Part shown: piece by piece, positions 1 to 9,182 of the stretch | Layout of the letters: each line of letters opens with the position of its first letter | Numbering within the stretch: position 1 is the stretch's first letter | Assembly (NCBI GenBank): GCA_963813345.1 | Contig: CAWEYR010000006.1 | Location: 1 to 47,035 of the forward strand | DNA length: 47,035 nt | Origin: CAWDDA01 sp963813345 | GTDB lineage: Bacteria > Acidobacteriota > Blastocatellia > RBC074 | Direction of reading: 5' to 3' | Translations under genes and position numbers: made by a program | The notes under the pieces: model-generated | What the model was told of the DNA's origin: nothing | Database searches by the model: none | What the model saw: the letters and a program-made list of their open reading frames with translations, nothing else

Positions 1-1229
1 AGGTTGAAGCCGTCGATGTGGTTCTTGAATGTCCTGCCTGCTGCCTTGTGTCCCTTGAGCAGCTTTTCCTTGACATCTGGCTCGCCCGCGATGGCAAGCA
101 ATGTCGGCAGCCAGTCGTGGTGCTGAACGATCTCGTTTGAGACCACGCCAGCCTTTATTTTGCCGGGCCAGCGCACCATCATCGGAATGCGAAATGCGCC
201 CTCCCAATTGGTGTTCTTCTCGCTGCGAAACGGCGTCATCGCGCCATCTGGCCAGGTATTCATGTGCGGGCCGTTGTCAGTCGAGTACATGACAAAGGTA
301 TTTTCAGTAATCCCCAACTCATCAAGCAGGTCGAGCATTTCGCCGACATTCTTGTCATGATCGATCATCGTGTCGTGATAGGGCGATTGCCAACGGCCAG
401 CCTGGCCAAGGCTCTCCGGCTTCGTATGCGTGAAGAGGTGCATATGCGTGGTGTTGAGCCAGACAAAGAACGGCGTGCGGGCTCTATGCTGACGCTTGAT
501 GAAAGTCTTGGCCGCGGCTACAAACTCGTCGTCACAGGTTTCCATCCGCTTCTTGGTTAGCGGTCCTGTATCCTTGATCCTCTGCTTGCCTACCCGGCCC
601 CATCGAGGGTGCTCGGTAGGGTCATCCGTGTCGGTCGCCCACGAGTGCATTACGCCACGCGGTCCGAAGTTTTTGCGGAAGTTCGGAAAGTCTTTTTGCG
701 GCGGGTAGTCGTACATTTCCGGCTCCTCTTCGGCGTTGAGGTGATAAAGGTTTCCGAAGAATTCGTCGAAGCCGTGAGCGGTCGGGAGGTACTTGTTGAG
801 GTCACCAAGATGATTCTTGCCGAACTGGCCGGTCGCATATCCATGGTTCTTGAGGAGCTCAGCGATCGTCGCATCTTCCGCCTGCAGGCCAATGGGTGAT
901 GCCGGGAATGCCAACTTTTGTCAGGCCGGTGCGGTAACCACTCTGCCCGGTGATGAACGACGCGCGTCCCGCAGTGCAGCTTTGTTCGCCATACGAATCG
1001 GTGAACAGCATGCCTTCGTTAGCGATCCGATCAATGTTCGGCGTTTGATAGCCCATAAGACCGCGTGTGTAACAGCTAAGGTTCGCGATGCCGATGTCAT
1101 CGCCCCAGATGATCAGGATATTGGGCTTATCTGTTGGTTGTCTTGTTGATTTGGTTGCTTTGGTTGCTTTGTTGCTTCGGTTGCTTCGGTTGCTTCGGTT
1201 GGTTTCGTTCCTTTCGTCTGTTTTGCCAT
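1..1229 (-). CDS. Arylsulfatase (3' end outside window; two frame breaks)
   Basis: Predicted formylglycine-dependent sulfatase that hydrolyses a sulfate ester; the substrate cannot be told. The chosen ATG at 1229 has AGGAG seven bases upstream. A low-complexity Thr/Glu/Ala/Lys/Gln linker, built from 9-base DNA repeats at about 1150-1205, comes first and there is no signal peptide. The catalytic domain follows: KPNILIIWGDDIG with the metal-binding Asp pair, SCTAGR (about 965-982) with the Cys that is converted to formylglycine, TGQFGKNHLGD (about 800-835) and STDNGPHMNTWPDG (about 245-290). The gene runs off the left edge. One frame change lies between the ATG and the catalytic domain, a second at about 900. 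The first and third segments share one frame, so the two changes cancel, which favours indel errors over decay. Family assignment is secure; integrity is not. Confidence 0.85.
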
Positions 1230-1347
1230 ATCTTTCTCCTGTCAAACACGTAAAGAAACCACTCCCCAAAGAGAAGCGGCACCAAGAGGCATTTTTTCGA
1301 ACAAGTGTGCTCCAGGGGCCTCTTCCCTGCAGCACGCTGGTGAATCG

Positions 1348-2448
1348 TTATTTGTGAAACAGGCGGGAGATTGGCTTACCAGCCTGCGGGTTGGCCTCGC
1401 CATATTCAAGATTCAAAAAGCGGCACAGCGTTGCCGCAATCTGATTCTGGTAAAACGTCTCGGAGTTCCTCCACTCCCCACGTAAGGCTACATCAGGGCT
1501 GATTATAGCCGCCCAGATATACTGAGCTTCGGGCACCTTCTCTCCGTGATCCGTCCAGTCCCTGGTTGTATTCCCTCGACCATGATCCACGGTAATGATA
1601 ATCGACGTTTTGTCTCGATACTGCGGTGTGTTTTGCAGATATTCCCAGAGCTCTTTTAACTGGCGATCATTTCTGGTGAGTGATCCCAGCACGTGCGCGT
1701 ATTGACCTTCGTGCGCCCAGTCGTCGGTTTCGCCGAGCGCGATGTAGAGCACTCGTGGATGATAGGCCTTCATGTGCGCCATTGCGAAACGCATCGTGAA
1801 ATAATCAAAGCGAACACTGTCCCAGGGACTTAGCTTTTCGTCCTGGAGCTTGCTCAACACCTGGATTTCAGGATCGGATGATTCGTATCGTTCATGTCCG
1901 GCATTGATCGTGATCGCGCCTTCTTCGTGCTCGGCGATCCAGTTGAAGACATCCCACGAACCGAACGCGGCAACCTGCTTCGAGTCAAGCTTGAGTTTCT
2001 TCTTCAGAAACTCGAGCACGCTTGGATAAGGATTGCGTTTCCGGTCGTTGCTGTTGATGACATCGTCGTGAGCCTGTCCAGTCAGAATCTCTGAATAACC
2101 CGGATATGAGAACCACATCTTGTTCGTGGTCATGACGGAGCTGCCCAGACTGCGATTGCCGGCTATCGAGCCGTGCTCCTTCATGAGAGTCGTCCAGAAA
2201 AACGGCATCAGCTTTTCGCGGCGCTCGCTTGCAGTGCTTGCCCAGTACTGTTTGTAGAGCGGCGAATCTTCGACCTTGCCACGACGAGTCTTGTCCTTGA
2301 GAATCTCAAGATCGAGCCCGTTGAAAATCTCCTGGGTTCGCGCACCATCAAGTGTGATGAGAATTACGTTCTCGGTCTTGCTTTGCGCGAAGATGAGCAG
2401 AGACAGAACAAAAAGTACCGGCAGGGCCAGGAGTGTGTGTTTTGTCAT
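1348..2448 (-). CDS. Secreted alkaline-phosphatase-superfamily protein
   Basis: Intact protein of about 366 residues in the alkaline phosphatase/sulfatase/phosphodiesterase superfamily, probably a periplasmic phospho- or sulfo-hydrolase of unknown substrate. I start at ATG 2448 (AGGTGA eight bases upstream) because MTKHTLLALPVLFVLSLLIF is then a clean signal peptide ending near FAQS; a longer in-frame extension has no support. Metal-site motifs are visible: VILITLDGAR near the N-terminus, the ALGETDDWAHEGQY segment (about 1700-1750), and TVDHGRG with a following DHGEK (about 1540-1600). YPGYSEILTGQ matches the region that usually carries the nucleophile loop. It lies directly downstream of a divergent spacer of only 66 bases shared with the winged-helix gene, and the sulfatase follows on the same strand about 120 bases on. 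The exact reaction is unknown. Confidence 0.8.
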   Translation of the reverse strand: MTKHTLLALPVLFVLSLLIFAQSKTENVILITLDGARTQEIFNGLDLEILKDKTRRGKVEDSPLYKQYWASTASERREKLMPFFWTTLMKEHGSIAGNRSLGSSVMTTNKMWFSYPGYSEILTGQAHDDVINSNDRKRNPYPSVLEFLKKKLKLDSKQVAAFGSWDVFNWIAEHEEGAITINAGHERYESSDPEIQVLSKLQDEKLSPWDSVRFDYFTMRFAMAHMKAYHPRVLYIALGETDDWAHEGQYAHVLGSLTRNDRQLKELWEYLQNTPQYRDKTSIIITVDHGRGNTTRDWTDHGEKVPEAQYIWAAIISPDVALRGEWRNSETFYQNQIAATLCRFLNLEYGEANPQAGKPISRLFHK

Positions 2449-2514
2449 GATTTCACCTTGTGCGTAGAATACGACAAGGTCGCCCAGCTTGCCCACACGT
2501 GAGGAACCAATCAC

Positions 2515-3589
2515 TTGAAGCTAAATCTGATTCGCGAGCGAATGAGAAACCAGCGACTCCTGCGAACTGAGTTTCAGAAGCCTGAGCAGGTGGTTGCATG
2601 GCTTTGTGCAGTGCAATCGCAGGATTACACCGGCGCCAAGTGGGCGCTTGGACAGCGGACACAGGGTGCAACTGATGACGTGGTAGAAGAGGCCTTCAAT
2701 GCAGGTCGAATCCTTCGCACTCATGTCATGCGTCCGACGTGGCATTTTGTCGCTCCCGCAGACATTCGCTGGATGCTCGAACTGACTGCACCGCGATTGC
2801 TTGGTTTGAGCGCGGGTTACTACCGCAAAGTCGAGCTTGACGATGCGATCTTTGCTCGGAGCAGGAAGATTCTCGAAAAGGCACTCAGAGGAGGCAGGCA
2901 TCTGACGCGCAAGGAGCTCGGGGATGAGCTTGGACGGACGGAATCACAGCGAGCGGGCTTCGTCTTGGTTTCTGATGATGCGGGCCGAGCTCGACCGCGT
3001 CGTCTGCAGTGGTGCGCGCCGCGGAAAGCAGTTTACATATGCACTGTTTGACGAACGTGCACGCCAACAGCCGAAAGTTGCACGCGATGAGGCTCTCGCG
3101 GAACTGATTCTCCGATATTTCTCCAGCCACGGACCCGCAACGATCCGAGATTTTGTCTGGTGGTCAGGACTAACCGCGGTCGATGCGAAGGCGGGGATTC
3201 AGTCTCTAAACGGCGTACTTGTAAGTGAGACGATCGGAGAGCGAACCTACTGGTTCAATGAGCAGGCGAAACCCGCGCCACGCGTGTCGCCATCCGCGAG
3301 CCTGGTGCCGAACTACGATGAATACCTGATTGCCTACAAAGACCGCGACCAGGGAGTGTTCGGGTTGGACGTCAGCCAAAGTAAGCTGCCAGCCTTTGAC
3401 GCTTATGCCCATTTCGTCGTGATTGATGGTCTCTTGGCGGGCACCTGGCGACAAGCAGAGAAGTCCGGATCGATCACTGTCAAAGTGACTACATTTGCTC
3501 GGTTGAGCGAGACGCATAGGCGAGCGCTGGTGCTGGCGGGAAAGCGGTTGAGCAGGTTTGTTGGGACGACTGTGGAGATAGTGACGTAG
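2515..3589 (+). CDS. Winged-helix DNA-binding protein (HTH_42-like), two frame breaks
   Basis: Protein of the winged helix DNA-binding domain family once called DUF1006 (HTH_42), about 358 residues once repaired. Members are linked to DNA glycosylase-like or regulatory roles; none is proven here. The start is a TTG at 2515 with GAGG about ten bases upstream. The opening RNQRLL, the AVQSQDYTGAKWALG block and the THVMRPTWHFV block are the family's hallmarks. The second half carries LMMRAELDRVVCSGARRGKQ, then the LVPNYDEYLIAYKDR segment. Two single-base losses break the frame: at about 2941 (ACGGAATC where ACGGGAATC fits) and about 2972 (TTCTGATG where TTCCTGATG fits). The short piece between them reads GITASGLRLGF, as expected for the family, so both repairs are well supported. 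Divergent from the phosphatase-like gene. Confidence 0.8.
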
Positions 3590-3593
3590 CGTG

Positions 3594-3661
3594 CCTGGAG
3601 CGCGGCGTCTCGCCAGCGCGTGGCTACGAGTAAACGTGCTGGCGAGACGCCAGCGCTCCCC
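3594..3661. repeat. Stop-adjacent inverted repeat (CTGGAGCGC / GGCGTCTCGCC type)
   Basis: Imperfect inverted repeat starting four bases after the winged-helix stop codon. The left arm holds GGCGTCTCGCCAGC and the right arm GCTGGCGAGACGCC, flanked by CTGGAGCGC and GCGCTCC. No T-tract follows. It also covers the 3' end of the convergent radical SAM gene. Confidence 0.75.
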
Positions 3662-4630
3662 AGCTCCCAGGCGCCTGGCTTGCTTGCCGATCTTGTCGGA
3701 GATGAAGAAGAGTGACTTGATCGGCACGACACCGAAGACTCGATGATCTCCGACGGCCTGTATCCCGGCGGACGCCATACACCCGCATCGCGAACAATCA
3801 GGGTCACCGCCAAATTGACACGGCGTAATCATCCCCTGGAGGTCTGCAGTAATGTTCAGCGTCGTGCGCGAGAAGATGCATTCATTCGGAGTCTGCGGTG
3901 GCTTCATGTAACCTTTGACCACTGAATCCGGCAATTCCATCTTGGGAAATGCGTCGCGCAAGCGGACCAGCTCGGTCAGGACCTCATCGCGCTGTTGGAA
4001 TGTCAGAATCTCCTCGCCTTCCGCACCTTTCTGAGGAGTGAAAAGACTGAACCAGATTTTCGTTACTTCATTCCTGCTCGACCAGAAATCGAGGAACTCT
4101 TCAAAGTACCCCGGACGATCGGTCATCTGGCCTGTAACTGTGCAGTGAACAGTGACTGAATGCCCCTTGATGTTTTTCAGAATGCGCTCGTACGTTGCAG
4201 GTTTACGCCGCTCATCGTGCTCTGGCTGCAATCCGTCAATCGAGACGCGAAATAGTGAGACCCCTGATCTCAGCCCACGAGACCGGTATTTCGCGCACAG
4301 CACTGGTAACAAGCTGAACGCTGATCCCCATCTCGCTTAGCCTGGGCAATAACACCTCGAGCTCCCGAAAACGAACCAGAGGCTCTCCACCTACGATGAG
4401 ACATGAAGAGGGCGGTGCCGGCGAACCAGATCGAGCACACCGTCGATCAGCTGCTGCCCTTTGTAGTCAGAAAGGACACGCAGAGGACCGAGCTCGCCCA
4501 GGTGATCCGGCTCATACGCATAACAGCCAGGACATTTAAGCGGACATTCTCTGGTGATTTCGATTGAGAGGGTGGGATGATAACCAGTAAGTATCCGTCC
4601 CCAGGCGCGGGCGAGTGTGCTGACTTTCAT
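3662..4630 (-). CDS. Radical SAM protein with C-terminal Cys cluster, frame-broken, 3' end unclear
   Basis: Radical S-adenosylmethionine enzyme with a SPASM-like tail; the reaction is unknown. From ATG 4630 the N-terminus reads to CPLKCPGC (Cys 29, 33, 36), the CxxxCxxC site for the [4Fe-4S] cluster. VGGEPLVRF is the usual GGEP motif and VSIDGLQPEHDERR follows. The C-terminal part ends in CIFSRTTLNITADL and a dense GDPDCSRCGCMASAG cluster that could bind a second Fe-S centre. One base is missing at about 4400 and another at about 4260; each piece between fits the family. Family similarity ends near 3670. Read literally, the frame continues through the neighbouring inverted repeat and antisense to the winged-helix gene until 3206, which I take to be an artefact of a lost stop. 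Convergent with the winged-helix gene. Confidence 0.75.
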
Positions 4631-4690
4631 TTCCGGTTCATTCCCCTTGACCCGGACCCACTATATACACGAAAGATGCACAAAACAACG

Positions 4691-4898
4691 TCACTTCGAT
4701 TGGTTCTCTCGTATCCAACGAAGAGCGATTGGCGCGATCGCACCCGCTACTAGACCGGCCGTTACACCGACATATGATTTATCGAACAGCAGTTGCTCGA
4801 ACCAAGAGTCGACACACAACGCCAGGGCCAGACTACAGGTCAATCCGCGATCGCGTAGCGCCAGCACTCCTGGGAGTGTCCCTTGCGACTCGACTCAT
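4691..4898 (-). CDS. Possible small membrane protein, one frame break
   Basis: Weak candidate of about 69 residues just upstream of the radical SAM gene. An ATG at 4898 with AGGGAG close upstream opens a basic stretch (MSRVARDTPRSAG). A second frame then reads SLALALCVDSWFEQLLF, then SYVGVTAGLVAGAIAPIALR, and ends RENQSK before a stop at 4691. These look like two membrane-prone segments with a positively charged tail. The two parts are joined only by assuming a one-base frame change near 4830. No family is recognised. The rest of 4693-5043 shows no other gene. Confidence 0.25.
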
Positions 4899-4980
4899 TT
4901 TCTCCCTTCGTACCCGGCGTTGAAACGCACGGACTTGCATCAGTGAGCCGCTCCGCGACGAGCCAAGTCGTCTGAATCCT

Positions 4981-5037
4981 GCCGGCCAGAGGCCGGCTTA
5001 GGCCGGGCTGGAGCAACGCTCCGGAGTCCGGCTCCCG
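4981..5037. repeat. Nested short hairpins after the beta-propeller gene
   Basis: GCCGGCC-AGA-GGCCGGC (4981-4997) is a perfect hairpin, followed by GGAGC-AAC-GCTCC and partial GCCGG copies. The block stops six bases from the stop codon of the minus-strand beta-propeller gene. Same placement as the other repeats here, but a different sequence; no T-tract. Confidence 0.6.
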
Positions 5038-5042
5038 CTACG

Positions 5043-6242
5043 TTACATGCCTAAACGGTAGAGATGGGTTTGACTGCGAATGAAGATCGAGCCGCTCGAG
5101 ACCGCCATTGAAGCCAGCGTCTGTGCCATCGAGTTGATTCTTCGCAATCGCCTTGAACTCTTTGCCTGGCGCAATCACGACCGACTCACCCTCTTCGCTG
5201 AGAAAGTATATTCGGCCGTCGGCGTAGAGCGGTGAAGCTGAGTGATTTCCTCCAACACGGACCTGCCAGTGCGGTGTGCCGGTCTTTACATCAATACAAC
5301 TCGCGATTCCGTTATCGCTGATCATGTACAGTTCTTCACCAACCAAGCAGCGGAGACGGGGTCAACGACACACCGCGGTTAAGCGTCCACGCGATGTGTG
5401 ACTTCGTAACATCACCGCGTCCATCCACGCGGACCGCAAGCAGCGATGGCTGCTGAAATCCCGTACAGATGAAGACCACACCGTTGCCGAAGACCGGTCG
5501 AGGCACATTTGAAAACCCGTCGCCGTACTTCACCTGCCACAGCTCCTTCCCTGTGCGAGGCTCGTACGCAATCGCGCGGAATGCTCCCGGACTGATAACC
5601 TGATCGCCAGCCGGAAGCCGCACTACAAGCGGCGTGCTATAAGCCTGATGACCCTGCCGTGCCTTCTTCCAGCGGACCTTGCCTGTAATCTTATCCAGTG
5701 CTACTACGAACTGAATGTCCTGGCCATCACAGCTGACAATCAGAAGATCATCGTAAATGACTGGCGACCCGCCGGGGCCATGCCGCCCGTTATCGTATTC
5801 GAGCCGCGTCTTCCAGATGATCTCACCCGACGCCGAAAGGCTCGCTGTGCCGTACGCTCCGAAATGTACGTAGACCCGATCTCCATCAAGCACCGGGGTA
5901 GGCGATGCCTGGCTGTTCTTTTGATGTATCTGTCCTTTTGACACACGGAAGACTTCGACGTCTTGAACGATTGCGCCGCTCTTGATATTGACTGAGATCG
6001 CGCGCAATGACCGCCCTTCTTCAGTTGCGGTCGTGAGCCAGATTCGATCGCCCTGAATTGCAGGTGAGGACCATCCTTTCCCCGGAATCGCACTCTTCCA
6101 TTTGACGTTTGTGCTCTCGCTCCACGTCAGAGGGAGCCCGCGTGCATCCGAGTGACCCTGTCCGCCAGGACCACGAAATTCAGGCCAATCACTCGCGGGA
6201 ATGAGCAAAGATCAGAAACAGACAAAACAGCATCGGTTTCAT
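5043..6242 (-). CDS. Secreted PQQ-like beta-propeller repeat protein, three frame breaks
   Basis: Outer-membrane-assembly-like or dehydrogenase-like beta-propeller of the PQQ_2 family, about 399 residues, without visible quinoprotein catalytic residues, so the function is open. ATG 6242 gives MKPMLFCLFLIFAHS, a signal peptide; the mature protein starts DWPEFRGPGGQG, the usual opening of planctomycete- and acidobacteria-type propellers. Blade repeats follow: ALDKITGKVRWKK, AYEPRTGKELWQV and IDVKTGTPHWQV. The C-terminus ends SQTHLYRLGM at a TAA at 5043. Frame changes: about 6200 between signal peptide and mature part, about 5345 (one extra G in CTTGGTTGG), and about 5128 near the end. Each correction yields the expected family sequence. 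It lies downstream of the L,D-transpeptidase gene, with an inverted repeat between them. Confidence 0.8.
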
Positions 6243-6261
6243 TTCGTGGCATGGAGCCGAT

Positions 6262-6339
6262 TTGGAGTGCGCGCTGGCGCCTGATCTCGCACGGAGACTC
6301 GTCAGAAGACTAAAGTTCGGCGCCAAGGCCGCACTCCAA
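6262..6339. repeat. Inverted repeat, TTGGAGTGCG / CGCACTCCAA family (copy 1)
   Basis: Arms open with TTGGAGTGCG and close with CGCACTCCAA; inner GGCGCC and GACT/AGAC-type sequences are shared with the copies at 9390-9477 and 20711-20803. This copy is eroded. It ends 15 bases from the L,D-transpeptidase stop. Confidence 0.8.
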
Positions 6340-6353
6340 TTCTGCGCTCCAGG

Positions 6354-7820
6354 CTAGCGTTTCTTCGGTGGAGCGGCCGGCTTCGGTGGAGCTCCAGTAT
6401 CGAGATCGACCGGCGCGGGATATCCCTTGCCAGCCAATGCTCCGATTTCGATGGCGACCTCTTTCTTACCTTTGTACTGGCGAGTCACCTGACCCTCCGC
6501 ACTTTTTTTCGCTGTCGCAGCGGAGCTTTGCGGGCTGCCCATAGCCTTAAGCGCTGACATCACCTGAGTGCGTTCCTGCTCGGTCAGATCGCTGAGCGTT
6601 ACTCCGTAAACTCCCAGCACCGCCTCGAGGTTTTCAGGAACGTTTGTGTCACGGTCATACACATCGCGGAAGATGCGAAGCTTTCCATCTTCCACCGCAA
6701 TCGTCTCATATCGCAACTCAATCGGAACAACGGTATTCAGCTTGATGGATTTTGTCTCTGTCGGGGCCTTCTGGTAACGCGCAATCTGTTCGTCGGAAAG
6801 CTCCAGGCCTGCCAGGTCGGCCAGCGCCTGCGTGAAGCTCTGTACCTGTTTGTTCGTCATGCCCACACAACCGTGCGACGCGAAAGTGCCGATTCTTGCC
6901 GGAGGTTTGCCCCCATGAATCAGCGAAGGCATGCCAATCGGAATCTTGATCACGCCCAGCGGATTGAGTTTGTCGCCCGCCGCGATCTTCTCCCCAACTT
7001 TGACCTTGTTGGACCCTTCGACCCACGGCTCATCAGGAGGTACCCAGGTCGGATTGAAAACGATCGAGCTGGCCTTACGCATACCGGTAGGCAATGGAAA
7101 CTCCGGATATCCGATTGCAACCTTGAATGACTTGATCAGCTGTCCATGACGAAACACATCCATACGATAAGCAGGAGCGTTGACGATAACCCGCGTATCG
7201 CCGGGAGCCGTGTACGGAGCGCTCGGTGTCAGCGCGATGCCGGCAGCGCCCGTGGCAGATGATGGCGATGCTGTCGGAGACGGCGACGAGGAACCTCGTG
7301 GGTCGAGCGTCGTTGGCAGAGTCGGCGTTGCAAGCGGGACCGCACTTGCTTCGTCACCGCCTCCATCGCCGGCGGCTCGCCACCTTTCAAGAGCCAAACC
7401 CGCTATCTGTTGAGCCTTTTCAGCGCCAACAATGGCAGAGAGTTTTTCCGAAGCGATCTCGCCGGCAGCCAGCGTTCTCCCTCCCTCATCTCCGGATTCG
7501 CTCGCCCGCATACTCGATGTCTCGGTGCGCACAGTCTGCCGGATTTGAGCAATCTGCTCATCGCTCAACTGCAAATCTGTCTTTAGTCTCTCAGGGAATC
7601 TCCGGTCGACGAAAAAGAGAGCATCAAGTAAAGGCAAAGTGATCGGCAACTCTCTGATTCTGACTATTGGCGTAGGTGTCGGAGCGGGTGTCGCTGAAGG
7701 CGTAGGCGAAGGTGACGGCGCGTTTAGCGTCACGTCCTCGCAGGCCGCAAACGCCATGGTCAGCGCGAACACGCAGATTGCACCAAATGTTACCGAGGAC
7801 AACTTAGTTTTCTTCGTCAT
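6354..7820 (-). CDS. L,D-transpeptidase (YkuD) lipoprotein-like protein
   Basis: Intact 488-residue protein predicted to cross-link peptidoglycan through L,D-transpeptidation. The N-terminus MTKKTKLSSVTFGAICVFAL is a signal peptide; AFAAC could be a lipid-attachment site, although Phe at -3 is atypical. A Pro/Thr/Ser-rich linker follows, then an Asp/Glu/Gln-rich helical segment (DLQLSDEQIAQIRQTV), a second Ser/Pro-rich linker, and the YkuD domain (about residues 205-390). Its active site is SHGCVGM with the Cys nucleophile and the upstream HGGKPPARIG. The usual Arg after SHGC is replaced (VGM). The C-terminal third is unassigned and Lys/Pro-rich at the end. The M23 peptidase gene lies 45 bases upstream on the same strand, so both probably form a cell-wall operon. 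Confidence 0.88.
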   Translation of the reverse strand: MTKKTKLSSVTFGAICVFALTMAFAACEDVTLNAPSPSPTPSATPAPTPTPIVRIRELPITLPLLDALFFVDRRFPERLKTDLQLSDEQIAQIRQTVRTETSSMRASESGDEGGRTLAAGEIASEKLSAIVGAEKAQQIAGLALERWRAAGDGGGDEASAVPLATPTLPTTLDPRGSSSPSPTASPSSATGAAGIALTPSAPYTAPGDTRVIVNAPAYRMDVFRHGQLIKSFKVAIGYPEFPLPTGMRKASSIVFNPTWVPPDEPWVEGSNKVKVGEKIAAGDKLNPLGVIKIPIGMPSLIHGGKPPARIGTFASHGCVGMTNKQVQSFTQALADLAGLELSDEQIARYQKAPTETKSIKLNTVVPIELRYETIAVEDGKLRIFRDVYDRDTNVPENLEAVLGVYGVTLSDLTEQERTQVMSALKAMGSPQSSAATAKKSAEGQVTRQYKGKKEVAIEIGALAGKGYPAPVDLDTGAPPKPAAPPKKR

Positions 7821-7864
7821 GTGTCTCCGTCAATTTATTGTTAATCATTCTACTGTTAATCACG

Positions 7865-8604
7865 TCAGCGTTTATCGCGCAACAGTGGATACGGGTTGAT
7901 ATTCGCCCCTTCCCAGTACCGCTTCGGATCGGTAGATATCCAGATTGCAAAATGGAGATGATAGTTCCCGGCTCCTGCATTTCCTGTATCGCCGACATAA
8001 CCTATCGTTTCACCCTGCGTGACGATCTGTCCTTCTTTCAGATTGTCAGCGAAGCGGTCGAGGTGCGCGTAGTAAAAGACCAGTCGTTCATCGACCGAGG
8101 TCTGGTAAATCGTTATACCACCCTTGTCGCTCCAGAAGAGCTTGACGATTCGGCCGCCTGCCGCAGCGACCACCGCGGTGCCCTGTGGTGCCATGATGTC
8201 AATCGCGTTGTGCGCGCGCGTTTCCGAACGAGACGTCTACAAAAGTGTCTCGCAATTGTTCCGGCTTCACACCGGCTACCGGAATCACCAGCTTCGGGAT
8301 GGCAAACGAAAGTTCTACCGCTACGCTTCTGACCAGCAGCGACAGGTGTCGGTTGCGCGTCGGGTGGCAGTGGAGCCGTTGGAGAGGGTGCGGGAGAAAT
8401 CGCTGGTGAAGCAGTCGCTCGAGGCGCATCCGTGCGAGGTGAAGGCGTCGCCGCCGCAACTCTCGCGACAGAACTCGAGATCGGAACAAGTGAACCGGAA
8501 AATGGATGGAGCGGTGGAAATGTCAGCCACATCACTACGGCGAAGATTCCACTCATAGCGACAACAAACACGGCTACCGACAACCATATCGACGTTCTGT
8601 TCAA
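7865..8604 (-). CDS. Membrane-anchored M23 peptidase, two frame breaks
   Basis: Predicted zinc endopeptidase that cuts peptidoglycan cross-bridges or stems (lysostaphin/LytM-type). The start is a TTG at 8604, with GGAG about ten bases upstream. IWLSVAVFVVAMSGIFAVVM anchors it in the membrane, followed by a Pro/Ser/Ala-rich linker. The middle frame reads PKLVIPVAGVKPEQLRDTF, the segment that precedes LytM domains. The catalytic part has HNAIDIMAPQGT (HxxxD), YYAHLD and NYHLHFAIW (HxH), so all metal ligands are present. Frames change at about 8335 and about 8212; the second fits a lost CG in a GCGCGCG run. Ends LLRDKR at 7865. Probably co-transcribed with the L,D-transpeptidase gene and divergent from the membrane/XRE pair. 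Confidence 0.82.
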
Positions 8605-8726
8605 AGGTCTTCTTCTCCTTCCCGCAGTACCCCCTCTTGCTCAAGCAAGTTGCAAGCCGCTACATACAGTCCTGTCAAGGTCGCTTTAATAAATATCAAA
8701 TGACAATGACAAAATAGAAAATAAAC

Positions 8727-8756
8727 TTGACAAAAAGTAAAGTCTTCCTTTACATT
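8727..8756 (+). promoter_or_regulatory. Sigma70-type promoter of the membrane/XRE pair
   Basis: TTGACA at 8727-8732 and TACATT at 8751-8756, 18 bases apart, in an AT-rich stretch unlike its surroundings. The ATG lies 41 bases downstream of the -10. Further TGACA copies at 8700-8712 could be regulator sites. Confidence 0.65.
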
Positions 8757-8796
8757 ACTCTTGATGAACAAATGAATCGACTTGAGGAGGTATGAC

Positions 8797-9182
8797 ATGC
8801 ACACAAAAAGTGCCAAAGCACCTGTCGGGTTCCTTGTTTCGTTGACGCTGGTAATCCTCAGCGTGATCGTAGTTTCCTGGTTGTTGGGCAGTTACGAGAT
8901 GAGTGTCTCTCTGCGACTTGCGCTTGCGGTCATCCCACCAACCATCTGGGTATTCTGTCTTATCTTCTTAATGCGTCTCTTGCGGCAGCTGGACGAGCTT
9001 CAACGGCGAATTCACCTTGAGGCATTGGCGATAGCCTTTCCAAGTCTTGCGGTCGCGATTCTCACGTGCGAGTACCTGAGAAAGGCCGGATTCATCACCT
9101 CACTCAAACCGGATCATGTCCCATGATGATGATGGCTTTGCTGCTGACCAGCTATCTGATCACGTGGAGGCGCTATCAATGA
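8797..9182 (+). CDS. Small multi-pass membrane protein paired with XRE regulator, one frame break
   Basis: Four-helix membrane protein of about 128 residues, role unknown. The start is ATG 8797, with GAGGAGG six bases upstream; this is preferred to the in-frame upstream ATG at 8782. Helices: VGFLVSLTLVILSVIVVSWL, LRLALAVIPPTIWVFCLIFL, and IHLEALAIAFPSLAVAILTC after the charged LLRQLDELQRR. As given, the frame ends at 9126 (PDHVP). One missing C at about 9121 (CCCC read as CCC) would let it continue MMMALLLTSYLITWRRYQ and stop at 9182. That restores a fourth helix and an ATGA overlap with the regulator, both normal for this gene pair. Membrane proteins of this kind are commonly encoded just before a short YozG/XRE-type repressor. 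Confidence 0.7.

Noticed and set aside
1150..1229. Phase-variable switch in the sulfatase
   Set aside because: Repeat units are nine bases, so gain or loss of units does not change the frame.
3206..3590. C-terminal extension of the radical SAM protein antisense to the winged-helix gene
   Set aside because: The sequence is antisense shadow of a conserved gene with no family similarity.
4617..4946. Plus-strand coding sequence in the spacer before the radical SAM gene
   Set aside because: No ribosome site, odd composition and no recognisable family; the minus strand holds a better, though weak, candidate.
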